Assembly (NCBI RefSeq): GCF_009017415.1
Contig: NC_092410.1
Location: 2,108,001-2,172,000, forward strand
DNA: 64,000 nt
Direction: 5' to 3'
DNA from: Aspergillus flavus
Taxonomy: Eukaryota > Ascomycota > Eurotiomycetes > Eurotiales > Aspergillaceae
Of the stretch, positions 1 to 10,315 are shown in pieces. The position numbers and the translations under genes are program-made. Under the pieces are notes generated by a model. That model had not been told where the DNA came from. It saw nothing but the letters and a program-made list of their open reading frames with translations, and did not search any database. Each line of letters starts with the position of its first letter. Position 1 is the stretch's first letter.

Positions 1-1
1 G

Positions 2-1636
2 GGCTTCCCTTCAAAGCAAAATCCAGCGCACAAGAACCTAGAACTCGTTGCACGCGTCAAGCAGCTTTGGGAGCGGAATACTAGCCAACGAGACATGCTC
101 CGAATATTGAATGAAGAAGGTTTTGAGATCAAAGAAAGGGAGCTCATGCGGGTACGTGCTAAAAATCGCTGGTTACTCCGCGTTCCCAATGGGATGAAAT
201 CACAGTCAAACATGCAAACATCCGCACAACCGCCAGAGGATGAAGGCTTGCTTGCATTGCAGCAAGAAGTTTACAAGAATGAGGGCCCATTCAATGACAC
301 CGAGACTCTCCTTACTGACACAGCAAGCCCACGCCCCCCGTCGCCTGGCTTATCGCCAGAAGTTCTTGCCAAACGCAAGGAGCGACTAGAACGATTGAAA
401 GCAGAAAGTGCAGAACGCTGGGCTACCAGAAAGCGCCGGCGCCGTACTCGAGGATGGGCAGGGCTGCCAGCCGATCCCCCGGGACCCCCACGCTTTCCCT
501 CGGAAACGACTATTGATGAGAGTAAAAAGCACTTGAACCTAGATAACGTCATGTATCGCCAAATCAGGGATCAGTTCCAGAGAATCTGCGAGGATGCAGG
601 CTTCATCAAGAAAACAGTTGCCGGACCCGAAAAATGGCAGGAAGCTAAAAACAAATTGATACAAGAATCGCAACATCTTCAACATGTATTCTGGGAGGAT
701 CCTAATCAACTTGATGCAAAGGCCCTTGCTCTTGATGTTGTCTGCACAGATGTCACTAAGAGGATGCGAACCTTGGAGAGGCGAATGACCATTGCGGAAG
801 CTAAAAACGCCCTTGGCGTCAATCCAGAGGAAAGTCGCCAAATACGGAATGCGTTTTACAATACACTGAAAGCGGATCATTTCACAAGCAAGCTAGAGGC
901 TGGTGATGAACACTGGACGAAATTGAAGGAGCAGTGGATTCAAAGCTCTGAGCTGCTCCAACAAATCTTGGCTCCTGGGCCAACGGATACAGAACACACT
1001 ACCAAATTAAAAGCTCTAGAGGTTCTTTGTCGTGATGTCATGAAGCGACTTCGTGATGATCAAACTAAGAGGGACCCAGCCCCTAAACACTCTAATTCCC
1101 AGGAACATACTCAAAGTCCTGACTTTGGAAGCTCCCATATCAGCAGCGCCTTTGGTGGTAGTATAACTAACGGAATCAGCACACTTGCTTCACAGGCCCT
1201 TGCAAGTGCTCCAGTGGCTTCTAGCGATTTAGGTGACTTGCAGATAGACCCCTCACTCCTGCAGGCAGCTAATGACCCCTCGTTTGCCACAGCCAACCAT
1301 CAGGACTCAGGGCATACCTTCGGATATGTGGACCCCTTGTTAGAGCCTTCTGCTATGCAGATTCCTGTGTATCTTCGCATTCACGCTCAAAGTTCATTGC
1401 ATGGGGATGCGAAACCCTGGATTGAAAAGCTGACAACGCGATCTGTTGCTGAACTACGCCAACTAGTCAACACCAGATATCCGGAAACCTTCATTACAAG
1501 GATTGAGGGCACAGACAGAGATGAGAATGGACATGAAATATATTTCCTTATAGATGAGGACCGCGAATTTGACGCTTACTTGACTCACATGCAAGGGAGA
1601 AAGGCTTCGTTTCTGTTTAGCCTGGAACAAGTCTGA
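2..1636 (+). CDS. Uncharacterised fungal protein, 5'-truncated: HTH-like N-terminus, duplicated helical module, PB1-like C-terminus
   Basis: I do not recognise this gene. The frame is open from base 2 to the TGA at 1634-1636 (544 codons), so the gene runs off the left edge. The first internal Met is at base 95, but the residues before it (ELVARVKQLWERNTSQRD) continue smoothly into a helix-turn-helix-like segment resembling fungal Clr5-type domains in layout, so 95 is probably not the true start. Counting from Met95: a Pro-rich linker, a basic cluster TRKRRRRTR (111-119, likely nuclear signal), two related helical modules (about 152-225 and 246-320), a Ser/Gly/Ala-rich linker, and a compact C-terminal domain (about 422-513). 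The acidic run LIDEDREFDAYL in the last domain resembles the OPCA loop of PB1 domains. No intron is visible. Coding status is secure. A nuclear, DNA-binding or adaptor role is inference. Confidence 0.8.
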   Translation, partial: GFPSKQNPAHKNLELVARVKQLWERNTSQRDMLRILNEEGFEIKERELMRVRAKNRWLLRVPNGMKSQSNMQTSAQPPEDEGLLALQQEVYKNEGPFNDTETLLTDTASPRPPSPGLSPEVLAKRKERLERLKAESAERWATRKRRRRTRGWAGLPADPPGPPRFPSETTIDESKKHLNLDNVMYRQIRDQFQRICEDAGFIKKTVAGPEKWQEAKNKLIQESQHLQHVFWEDPNQLDAKALALDVVCTDVTKRMRTLERRMTIAEAKNALGVNPEESRQIRNAFYNTLKADHFTSKLEAGDEHWTKLKEQWIQSSELLQQILAPGPTDTEHTTKLKALEVLCRDVMKRLRDDQTKRDPAPKHSNSQEHTQSPDFGSSHISSAFGGSITNGISTLASQALASAPVASSDLGDLQIDPSLLQAANDPSFATANHQDSGHTFGYVDPLLEPSAMQIPVYLRIHAQSSLHGDAKPWIEKLTTRSVAELRQLVNTRYPETFITRIEGTDRDENGHEIYFLIDEDREFDAYLTHMQGRKASFLFSLEQV

Positions 1637-2738
1637 ACAGCCTTTGTGTCAGATCTTGGGGACCAGTAGTACATTGTTTTGAGAGTTTAACTTGGTCTTC
1701 AGGAAGGCCAACGTGGAATCTCTGAGTTTTTATATGTTAATTTCCACTCGACGGTGGCAGCCGCTTCGATGGGGTCTTTATTAATAGGAATAAGGATGAT
1801 GTATTACAAAATAATATACCCATTGGCAGTGTCAACAGTGCTAAGCTAGGTAAGACGGAAGCTCCAACGATCTATGATTTTACTGCAATCTGGTGTAATA
1901 CATGTGCGTTATCGTAGATGGGTCTAAAGGCATAACGACTACCTTGTTTACGGACACAACGACATCACCTTGAAGAGCTGTACGCCTATCCCTGGGGGCT
2001 TATAGGCTCGCAGGGTAGCACGTGGTCACGGTGTATAAACTTACTCTGCATATTCAAGCGAAGAAAGAGAACGGAGGTAAGAAAAGCGAAAGAAATGAAA
2101 CAATTATAGGTTATATTAGTTTTTGTACGGTCCTTTCAACAGTATTATTATACATAGCATAAGATCCTGGTGCTTGCATTGTTAACAAGTATAACTAGAT
2201 ATATTATACCATTTTTATTTGTTCCTAAGGACACGCTCAGCTAAAAAAAAAGTGTGGCCTTAGATTGTTCGGTTTTATATGGAAAGGTCGATTCAATATC
2301 CAATGCTCACCATCCTGTTAATGACTCAGGCCAGTCAAAAATGATATGATCACGAATGAGCCATCAACACAAGACAGACATATGTTGATAATGTTTGGTT
2401 CTCATCCCTAGAAAGTTATAATTCCCCAAATTCAAAGTACTTCCCATGTAATCATAGCCGTGGTACTAGATGGCCCCATATATAGCGCAGCTACAGGCAG
2501 TCTGGGATTCCGTGGAGCTTCTCTGCAAGACCCCATAGCTGTACAGAACCGGGAATTATAGAAACATAAGTAGCACTTAACAAACCAACAGGGAACTTCT
2601 CCCCTCCCCTTGACATTGTATAAAGTGGTTTAAGGTAGCAAGGTCACTGACAATGCAGGGTACACGCAAGAGCCGGATAGACACTAGTCAATATCGCAAT
2701 GTATTTCCGAGGAGAGATAGCTTCTAAAACCTGAATGA
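1637..2738. other. Convergent intergenic region, no gene seen
   Basis: This separates the 3' ends of the hypothetical gene (+) and UTP17 (-). I see no credible coding frame, tRNA or other structured RNA. The part around 2095-2225 is visibly more A/T-rich but not RIP-like. The only structure noticed is a weak hairpin: CTAAGGACAC at 2225-2234 can pair with GTGTGGCCTTAG at 2252-2263, with a 2-nt bulge and an A9 run in the loop. The 3' UTRs and polyadenylation sites of both genes must lie here but cannot be placed. Confidence 0.6.
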
Positions 2739-5645
2739 CTAACCAGAGAGAGCTTGCACAACATCCTGGAACAAAACACTAGCAGAAGGTAAAACAAATG
2801 GAGAACCATTAAAGATCCCAGCCAGTTCTTTGCTTTGTGGAGGTGGTGCTTCCAAGCTGTCCATAAGTGTTTGTGAAGGATGCCGGTATCTGCTACCATA
2901 CACACTGTTTCCAAGTAACCCTACCAGTCCAGAATTGACCTTATCCACCAAGTCTTGGGACGGGAGGGCCTGAGACGTCTTCTTGCTGCAACCAAGTCTT
3001 TGCACATCTGCTGCCACATCCAGCACAATATAATCACCTGATCGTGAATCAGGCAGCAAGGCATAGGGGCTTCTCCCTAGAGGCAGCTGGCCAAGCAAGG
3101 ATAATGACTGCATATCATACACCTGAACAAAGTGCTTGCGTCCTTTTTTGGGCGCAGTAGGACTTTGTAGATGCTGTACAGTGACAGCGAAAGTTTGTGT
3201 ATTTGGATCCACTGCTAAAAGCCGGTATGCCTTATCATTATGGGAGTAATCCACTTCCAAGTTGTCCGGTGTCCTTACTATATCATTAACTGTATCCCAA
3301 ACAGATACAGACTGTGTTGAGGCGATAACAAGGTGGCACCCTAGGAACCTTGCCACACATGGATCCCCTGGATACAACCCAGCTCTACTGTAACGGACAG
3401 TACAACTTTGGACATCAACAAGAAGGGCAATCCCAGGACTCCCAGGGTGCACTGATTGTAGGCATACAGCAAGCACAGAACCATCTTGCGAAAATGCTAG
3501 GGAAGCCATGCTCACACTGTCAAAGTTTTCGCCGCTGATGTAACCTTTCAAATCGACAGTATTCCGACATTTCCAAGTCTCGAGCTGCTCTTCACCATGC
3601 CCCATCTTCAATCCACTGCGCTGTCTACTGCTTGGGCACCACAAGCGTAAAACCGCGTTGCTTCCAATTGTTGCAAATTCATGGCTAACTGGCCGAGATG
3701 CAAGATCTAAGACCGGAACCGGGCCCTTCATTGAAAAATGGGGCCCGTCAATACGCGTCACCAGTTCCCACAAGTCAGACGACTTGCTCCATTTCCAGAA
3801 CTTCAGAAATATCTCTTGATAGCCTGCGGCAATGCTGCGCATACCAGTCCCATTGCAATCAAGAGCCTCAATATCATGGGGGTTGGGGCTCCATATATCA
3901 ACTGTAGACATCCACTTCCCATCAGGAGAGACACCTAGGTGAGTGACATTTGGTGCTGCAATCTGTGAACCATCCGGACTGATTTTCAAAGTTGTCGCAT
4001 TACTGCGCGCGAGAGCCTGACGAGATATATGATTATTGGAATGGATATCGTATGTCTGGAGGACACAGGAATTTGCCGGGCGGTGACCTTCATGGGTGAC
4101 TTGACGTGAGGCTGGCACGGCTATCAAGAGCCGATCACAATATTGTGGGTGAAGTATGGCTGCAGCTGGTGTGGGTCGTAGGTATACCCCTACCCTAGGT
4201 TTGTTTATCTGTGAGTACGACTGCAGACCAGTTATAGTAGCGAAAGGTTGTAGCTCTCTCGCCGACAAAACTATGATAGAGTTATCAGCTAGCTTGATGG
4301 CATACGAGTTGCCAGTTGAGGAGACCACTATGTTGCAGATTGGGGAAGAAAGGTGTGGAAGAAATTGCTTCCGACCTGTATCCAATTGCCATAACACCAT
4401 AACAGATTCGTGACCTCCAGATATAACATAATTACCTGCATAAATGTTTAGCCATTTCTCGCGACCATACTGCGATAAACATACCATCAATTGACCAGCG
4501 TACTACATTAACAAGGTCCCTGTGCCAATGCAGCCGTCTAGGAGTCATGGTCTTCTCGCCTCTGCGGTGCTCTTCTTTACCAACAAGGTTTAGAATGTCG
4601 TGATATATCAAGATAGACCCATCCGAACTGCCTAAGGCCAAGTCAATGCTGGTTGGACCCTTCTTGCTATTCACACTTTGTCCTTCAACCCGAGACGATG
4701 CCGTAGAACACCGAATATCGACACAACTAATGTTGACAGGCAAAGCTACCTCTTTCCAGGTATATTGCATAAGTTCCGGATCATTTTGGCCTGGACTTTG
4801 GTATCCAATGAGTACACGCTGGCCGCTGTATGCAATGACAGCTTGGCCATCAGAGATGCACTTTATATGGTCAAGCCGAGCGCTTGTTTCGAGGATGACA
4901 GTTTCGTGGAGGTTCTTCTCATCTAGGTGAGCGACAACGATCTCCCTTTTCCCAGCTTTGTGATCTCGCAGAATCAGCAATGCAAGATCTTCTTTACCTT
5001 TATTAGCATAATAGGACGGGCTAGCTGAGATAATTTTGCGGCCAATGGTCCAATGTGAGACTTGTTTGCCAGCTAGCCAATCCCACTTGCTAACAGAACC
5101 AGCCGAGGTAACTATGTAAAGATACTCCTGACTGGCTGAGGAAAGACTGTATCCGATGATGCTCTGATTTGGCTTCAACTGTAGTGTCCGAAAGAGACGA
5201 GAGGTTGCGACAGAATAAACATGAACGGCTGCCTCAAGCCCGACAAAAAGGTACCTATTTGTTGGTTTAGAAAACTATACGATAGTCATTTAAAGGAGAG
5301 GACATACCCCTCATCGCGGGTAAGTATTGGGTCTATGTTGGTATACTGTCCCGCAACTGGCGTAGATAAAGACCAAGGTTCAAGGAGTGCAATCTCGTTC
5401 TGGTCGATGCTATGCAATGACGAGCTATTTGCGACACGTACTGCCTGATGGTTGTCATTCTTAGCTTTTGGGGGATTGGACATTGGTGGCCGCAAGCTTT
5501 GCTTGATTTCATCCTTGTCTCGGGAAGTGCGACGTCGCTTGACTCGCTCTCTCTCGGTGCGAATCAATTTGTCTTGCGCAGCATCGCTGGCTCGGGATCT
5601 TTTGGAGAGACGCATCGAAGGGTTAGAACCGTCAGAACCCGACAT
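2739..5645 (-). CDS. UTP17: U3 snoRNP/SSU-processome WD40 protein Utp17 (Nan1; human WDR75 homologue)
   Basis: Component of the t-UTP/UtpA complex, which binds nascent pre-rRNA in the nucleolus, starts 90S pre-ribosome assembly and supports RNA polymerase I transcription. My model has three exons: 5645-5308, 5254-4485 and 4435-2739 (TAG at 2741-2739), giving 934 aa, close to the family size. Both introns (5307-5255, 53 nt; 4484-4436, 49 nt) have GTATGT donors, AG acceptors and CTAAAC branch-like sites. Phases fit: exon joins read RDEG-YLFVGLEAA and WSIDG-NYVISGGHES. A TGA lies in frame two codons before the ATG, fixing the start. The first ~112 residues are polar and basic (RVKRRRTSR, 34-42). 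The rest is WD40 repeats, with the Utp17-type signature SGGHESVMVLWQLDTG directly after intron 2, then FLPHLSSPI. The tail after about residue 850 is not propeller-like. Divergent from RPB10. Confidence 0.93.
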
Positions 5646-6097
5646 TGTTCAGAAAATCCCGAGATGTTGAATAGTCCGGTGACAGTATATCTAGGGAAAG
5701 GGATTCATGATCTCGTGTTGGTTGTTTGATAGTACTGTAGTGCTGAAAGTGCTTCTAGAGGACGCGAGACTTTTTTTTTTTTTTGGTACTATCCTGCATC
5801 ATGGAGCGGCTGCTACTAACTAGTCTCTTCTAGGTTAGACTAGCTTCCTTAAGTGGTAACAAGTGGGTACTTCCATACTGGAATCTTTTCATCCATTGAA
5901 GAAAGTCTCAGCACTAGTTGGATGATTATCTTGAATACTTCCATCCATCCTTCAAGTCAATCTTTCCGTAATAATAGGGCACAACAGATATTACGCGCCA
6001 ACTTTACACTTAACCACAGCGTACGGCAACTGTTCTCTCGGCGTATCCTGTTTCCCTAGCAGTCTAGTCACTTCTTATAAGTGAAGCACAACCAAAG
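5646..6097. promoter_or_regulatory. Shared divergent promoter region of UTP17 and RPB10
   Basis: This 452-bp interval lies between the two divergent start codons and must hold both promoters and 5' UTRs. It contains a 14-nt T run (5771-5784), which is poly(dA) on the UTP17 strand about 125 bp upstream of its ATG. Such poly(dA:dT) tracts disfavour nucleosomes and are common in fungal promoters. I see no clear TATA box on either side. Small open frames inside it look fortuitous. Confidence 0.7.
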
Positions 6098-6497
6098 ATG
6101 ATTATTCCTGTCCGGTGTTTTTCATGTGGCAAGGTAAGCATCATGCCCTTTGTTAGCTTCTTGCTGCGGCTTATATAGGGGTCGATTAGGTGGTTGGGGA
6201 TCTTTGGGAACGTTATCTACAATTACTGGACGAGGGTGTTGCGGATGGGTATGCGATACACTTTCCCTCATTATTTGTAGTATTTGCGCGGTTTCTAATC
6301 AGTGGTTCCAAGTGATGCTATGGATCAACTTGGTTGCAAGCGGTATTGCTGCCGTAGAATGATCATGACCCATGTGGATTTGATTGAGAAACTTCTTCGG
6401 TAAGTGCCAACCTTGAATGTGACTGACTGTCTACTGAACTATGTCGCCTTGTAGGTATAACCCAACAGAAAGAGATCGTGCAAAATCTCAAATGTAA
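6098..6497 (+). CDS. RPB10: DNA-directed RNA polymerases I, II and III subunit RPB10 (ABC10-beta)
   Basis: Small zinc-binding subunit common to all three nuclear RNA polymerases, needed for core assembly. My model has four exons: 6098-6133, 6190-6248, 6313-6399 and 6455-6497 (TAA 6495-6497), giving 74 aa (yeast 70). Introns are 56, 64 and 55 nt with GTAAGC, GTATGC and GTAAGT donors and AG acceptors; phases 0, 2 and 2 join cleanly. The product starts with the near-invariant [16 protein letters not shown] and carries the second zinc pair in KRYCCRRM, then [14 protein letters not shown]. Zinc ligands are Cys7, Cys10, Cys44 and Cys45. Residue 40 is an additional Cys (GCKRYCC) where yeast has Leu. 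The gene is divergent from UTP17, and its stop lies about 420 bp from the edge of the RIP-mutated block. Confidence 0.97.
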
Positions 6498-6914
6498 CTC
6501 GATTGAACCTTCACTGGAGCTGATTTTTCACATCAAATTATTTTCCGAGATGGTGATGACGGATGCTCAACTTCTGAATTTATTGGCTGTGTGAGAAATA
6601 GGCCAACACTGAATATCCGTCGTCTCGGGTTTTATGGGGTAATTGGGCGCATTAACTGCTGCTGTAATGCTCGGTTATATCAAGCTTGCAGTATGCTATT
6701 GGTATTCTTTGAAAGTGGCCGTCCATTCCCGGTATCGACAACTTTGGGGCTATTGAACAGGTCCCCGATTTGCGAGGCAAGATACGCTTTTGTTACCTTT
6801 TGAGGATATGGAAGTTTTAGGGGAAATTTGCTTCTGTCTTGCAAGTCTTAGCCTGTCTTGAGTGTTCGTCTCACCCTTTTCTTCCTATCTCTTCTACTTG
6901 GTCTTCTAGGTAGG
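6498..6914. other. RPB10 3' flank up to the composition boundary
   Basis: Ordinary base composition, with no gene supported. An open frame at 6591-6803 has no recognisable features. The stretch ends in a pyrimidine-rich segment (about 6878-6910), after which composition switches within a few tens of bases to almost pure A/T. RIP-like decay does not appear to have spread leftward past this edge. Confidence 0.6.
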
Positions 6915-9900
6915 TGAACCACTTAAATACTTTTTTTAAATTTATAGTAATAGAAGATTTTAAATGAAATCTATTACCTATTTTAACAATTTTTTTACAA
7001 TAGTTATCTTTTTATAATGTTTTTATATAAATATTCAATTTTAATTTTACACTAATATAAAATTTCAGATTTTAGTTATATTTTTAAAAGTAAAAAATAT
7101 TATTTTTTTAAATTTATTTTCTAGTATTATAATTTCTAGTTATTTTTATTTATTAATAAATATTTATTCTATTAGCTTAGTTAATTATTTTTTTTAATAT
7201 TAAATTATTATTATAATTATATTTTTTATAGAATTTTTTTATTATTAGTATATTTACTAGTAAAAATATAGATACTATACTTTATATATAATCTTTTTAA
7301 ATAATAATAATTATTTAAATAAAGTATTTATTATTTCTAATCTATTATTAAATTATAATTTTTAAATTATAAGATTTTTAATATATTATTTTATAGCTAT
7401 AGTAATATATACTATTTTAATGAAAACTTAATTAATTTTTAATTTTTAATTATTTAAAATAAGTAAGGATTTAATATTTTTTTTATTATTTTTTAATTTT
7501 TATATTTTTCTAATATTTGAATAATATAAAGTTATTTATTATATATATAGTTATTATTAAAATATATTATTTAAAAATAATAGTTATATATTAATTCTAT
7601 TATAGAATAATGATATTTATATTTTTTTAGTTAATAATATAATTTTTTATCTTTTTTCTTATTTTATTTAACTCAATAAATTTAAATTTTTTATAATATT
7701 TAAATCTATTTATACTATATAGTTTATATATAATCAAATATTTATTATATTATTAATTTAATTAATAAAAATCTTTTATTTTTATAATAGCTTAATTTTA
7801 ATTTATTATATTTAATATAGTTTTAATATTAATATTTTTAATTTTAATTATAATAATACTATTTTTATAGTATATTAATGAATATTATAATTTATTAATT
7901 TATATTCTTATTTTATTTTAAAAATTTTCTAATATTTTTAGATATTTTAAAAAATCTTTTTATATTAAAATTATAGCTAATCTATTAAATATTATATTTT
8001 TTATTTAAAGAATTAATTTTAATTAAAATTTAATTTAATTAATTAATATTTAAAATAGATTTATTATATTAAATTAATATTATTAGAATTATTTATTTTA
8101 TAGATTAGTATATATTATATATATTTTTTAATTAATTTTATAATAGCTTTATATTATAATTTATTATTAATCTATTTAAATTTATTAAATTTATTAATTA
8201 TATAATCAATTAATTTATTAATTTTATTTTTATTAAATTAGCTATATTATTATTTTGTAGTATTCTATAGATTATTTTAATTTTAATTAATATATAGCTA
8301 TATTATTTAATTTATATAAATTATATAAATTATAAATTAATTTAATATAATTTATTTATTATTATTTAGTTTATTTTCTTTATATTATTCTATTTTCTTA
8401 TTAATAAATCTATATTAATATTAAATTATATAAATCTAGGTTTATTACTAGTTTTCTTTAAATCTTTATTAATTTTAAAATTATATTATATATTATAGAT
8501 TTTTTTAATTTTATTATATAATTTATTAATTTCTATAGTAATATTAAATTATATAAATCTTATCTTTTTTGATAATTCTAATTTATTTTTTAGTATATTT
8601 ATTTACCAAGACTTTTAATTTAATTAATAATAATTTTTTTATTAATAGTTTTTTAATATATATTCTATTTTTTTTATAATTATAATAAAGCTTTTTATAC
8701 TTTTAACATTTTCTTTTTTTAAAAAAATATTTTTTAATTAATCTTATTTTTTAATATTATCTAATTTTATAGATTTTAATCTATAGAAATTATTATATTT
8801 AGTATCTATATATTTTTATTAATTACTTAATATATATTTTTTTAAATCAATAACTAGTTTTTTAGATTTTATTATTCTATTTTTTATAAGTTATTTATAA
8901 TAATAATTATTTAATTTAATAGTAAAATTAATTATTTTATATATTTTTTAAAACTATTAATAAAGATTAATATATAGATTTTTTTATTCTAGTCTATTTT
9001 AAATATAATTTACTAAAATTCTACTATATAGATTAATATACTATTTTATTAATATAACTATTTTAATTTATATTTAACTAGTATCTTAATATTAATATTT
9101 TAAAAATCTATTTAAAATATTTATATAGATTTTTTAAATTAATAAATAATTTTTATATAATATTTGATTTATTATTTAGAATAATTTTATAATATTTCTA
9201 AATATATAATTTAAATTAACTCTATACTATTTTATATATATAAATAAATATAAAAATAATTTTATTAATTTTATTAATAAGATTTTTTTTATTTATATAA
9301 ATATATATATTTATTTATATTAAAAATATTTATAGTTTTAAATAAATTTTATTAAAAAACTTAGTTTTTAGATATTTTATTTTTTTAATTATATTTTTAA
9401 ATATTATTAATAAATTGAGTAATTATATTTTTTATTTGTTTTAGCTCTTTTTTATAGTTGTTTTATTTTTAAAATTAATTTCTATTAATAAAATATTTTT
9501 AACTAGAGTCTTTTTACTATTAAATAATTAAGATATTATATTACTAATATTGTAAATTTAAATATAGTATAATTTATATAGATTAGTAATTAATATATTA
9601 TATATAAAACTTTATTATTAAATTTAAAATTAATTAATAAATTATATTTTAAAAGTTACTAATTTAAAGTTATTTTTTAATTTCTATTATTATTAGATTA
9701 TAATTTTAATAGAATAAAAATTATTATAAAATTACTATTAGTATAAGATTACTATTAATACTAGACTACTATTATTATAAAAATATAGTTAATATAAAAC
9801 TACTATTAATAACTAGACTATTATTATTATAGAGATATAGTTAATATAAAATTATTATTAATACTAGATCTAAATATAAAAAGTAAAGTATATTAAATAT

Positions 9901-10315
9901 ATATACTTAATAATTAGAAAAGTATAAATAAATTAAAATTAATTATACTATTAAAAGTAACTCTATAATAATAATTTAAATTAATTATAAAAAACTAAAT
10001 TAAATATATAAATAAATATTCTTATATATTCTTTTTATTATATTATTACTATAACTTTTTATATCAATAATATATTATATTTTATTAATACTATAAACTT
10101 ATTATATATTATTACATTATATTATATTACTATTATAATATATATAATTTTATTACAGTAGCTAATATTAGTATTTATAGTTCTTTCTAAATAACTACTA
10201 AATAAATAATTTATTAGATATCTTCTATTTAAAAATTAGAGATCATTATCCTATTTTATTATTCTATCTTAAATATCTATCTTTAATAAGATACACTAGA
10301 CAAGGATCTATAACA
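6915..10315 (-). mobile_element. Truncated, RIP-mutated Ty3/Gypsy element, reverse orientation
   Basis: Reading leftward on the minus strand: a 5' LTR (10315-9596), about 65 bp of leader matching the sequence after the 5' LTR of the full-length element (50414 onward), then a decayed gag. The minus strand of about 8988-9142 reads, through stops, KYKLK..Y..NS...Y..EF, matching the retrotransposon gag pattern, and lies about as far from its LTR as gag does in the full-length copy. No pol motif or left LTR was found before the gene-bearing DNA at 6915, so the element appears truncated there. From 6915 to about 8900 I see only A/T-rich sequence without readable motifs. Confidence 0.6.
9596..10315 (-). 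repeat. LTR of chromovirus-family Gypsy element, long variant (720 bp)
   Basis: The reverse complement aligns along its length with the 651-bp LTRs at 49763-50413 and 57141-57791. It begins at 10315 (TGTTATAGATCC, compare TGTTACAGACCC) and ends at 9596 (ATAATA, a decayed GTAACA). It is about 70 bp longer, mainly because a roughly 52-bp unit beginning TCTAGT (9690-9860) occurs one more time than in the other copies. Confidence 0.8.

Noticed and set aside
2225..2263. Hairpin as a transcription terminator or small RNA
   Set aside because: Short bulged stem with no conserved RNA features; kept only as a note in the intergenic entry.
2280..2300. tRNA B-box-like GGTCGATTC
   Set aside because: No matching acceptor stem, A box or anticodon arm around it.
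2684..2914. 76-aa minus-strand open frame at the UTP17 3' end
   Set aside because: Alternative frame overlapping the well-supported UTP17 C-terminus; no splice evidence joins them.
5308..5320. GCGATGAG (PAC-like ribosome-biogenesis motif) on the minus strand
   Set aside because: It lies at the end of coding exon 1 of UTP17 (codons for TRDEG), not in the promoter; probably chance.
6150..6362. 70-aa open frame overlapping RPB10
   Set aside because: Runs through RPB10 introns 1 and 2 in another frame; the spliced RPB10 model explains the conserved sequence.
6591..6803. 70-aa open frame downstream of RPB10
   Set aside because: No recognisable features or start context; lies in the RPB10 3' flank.
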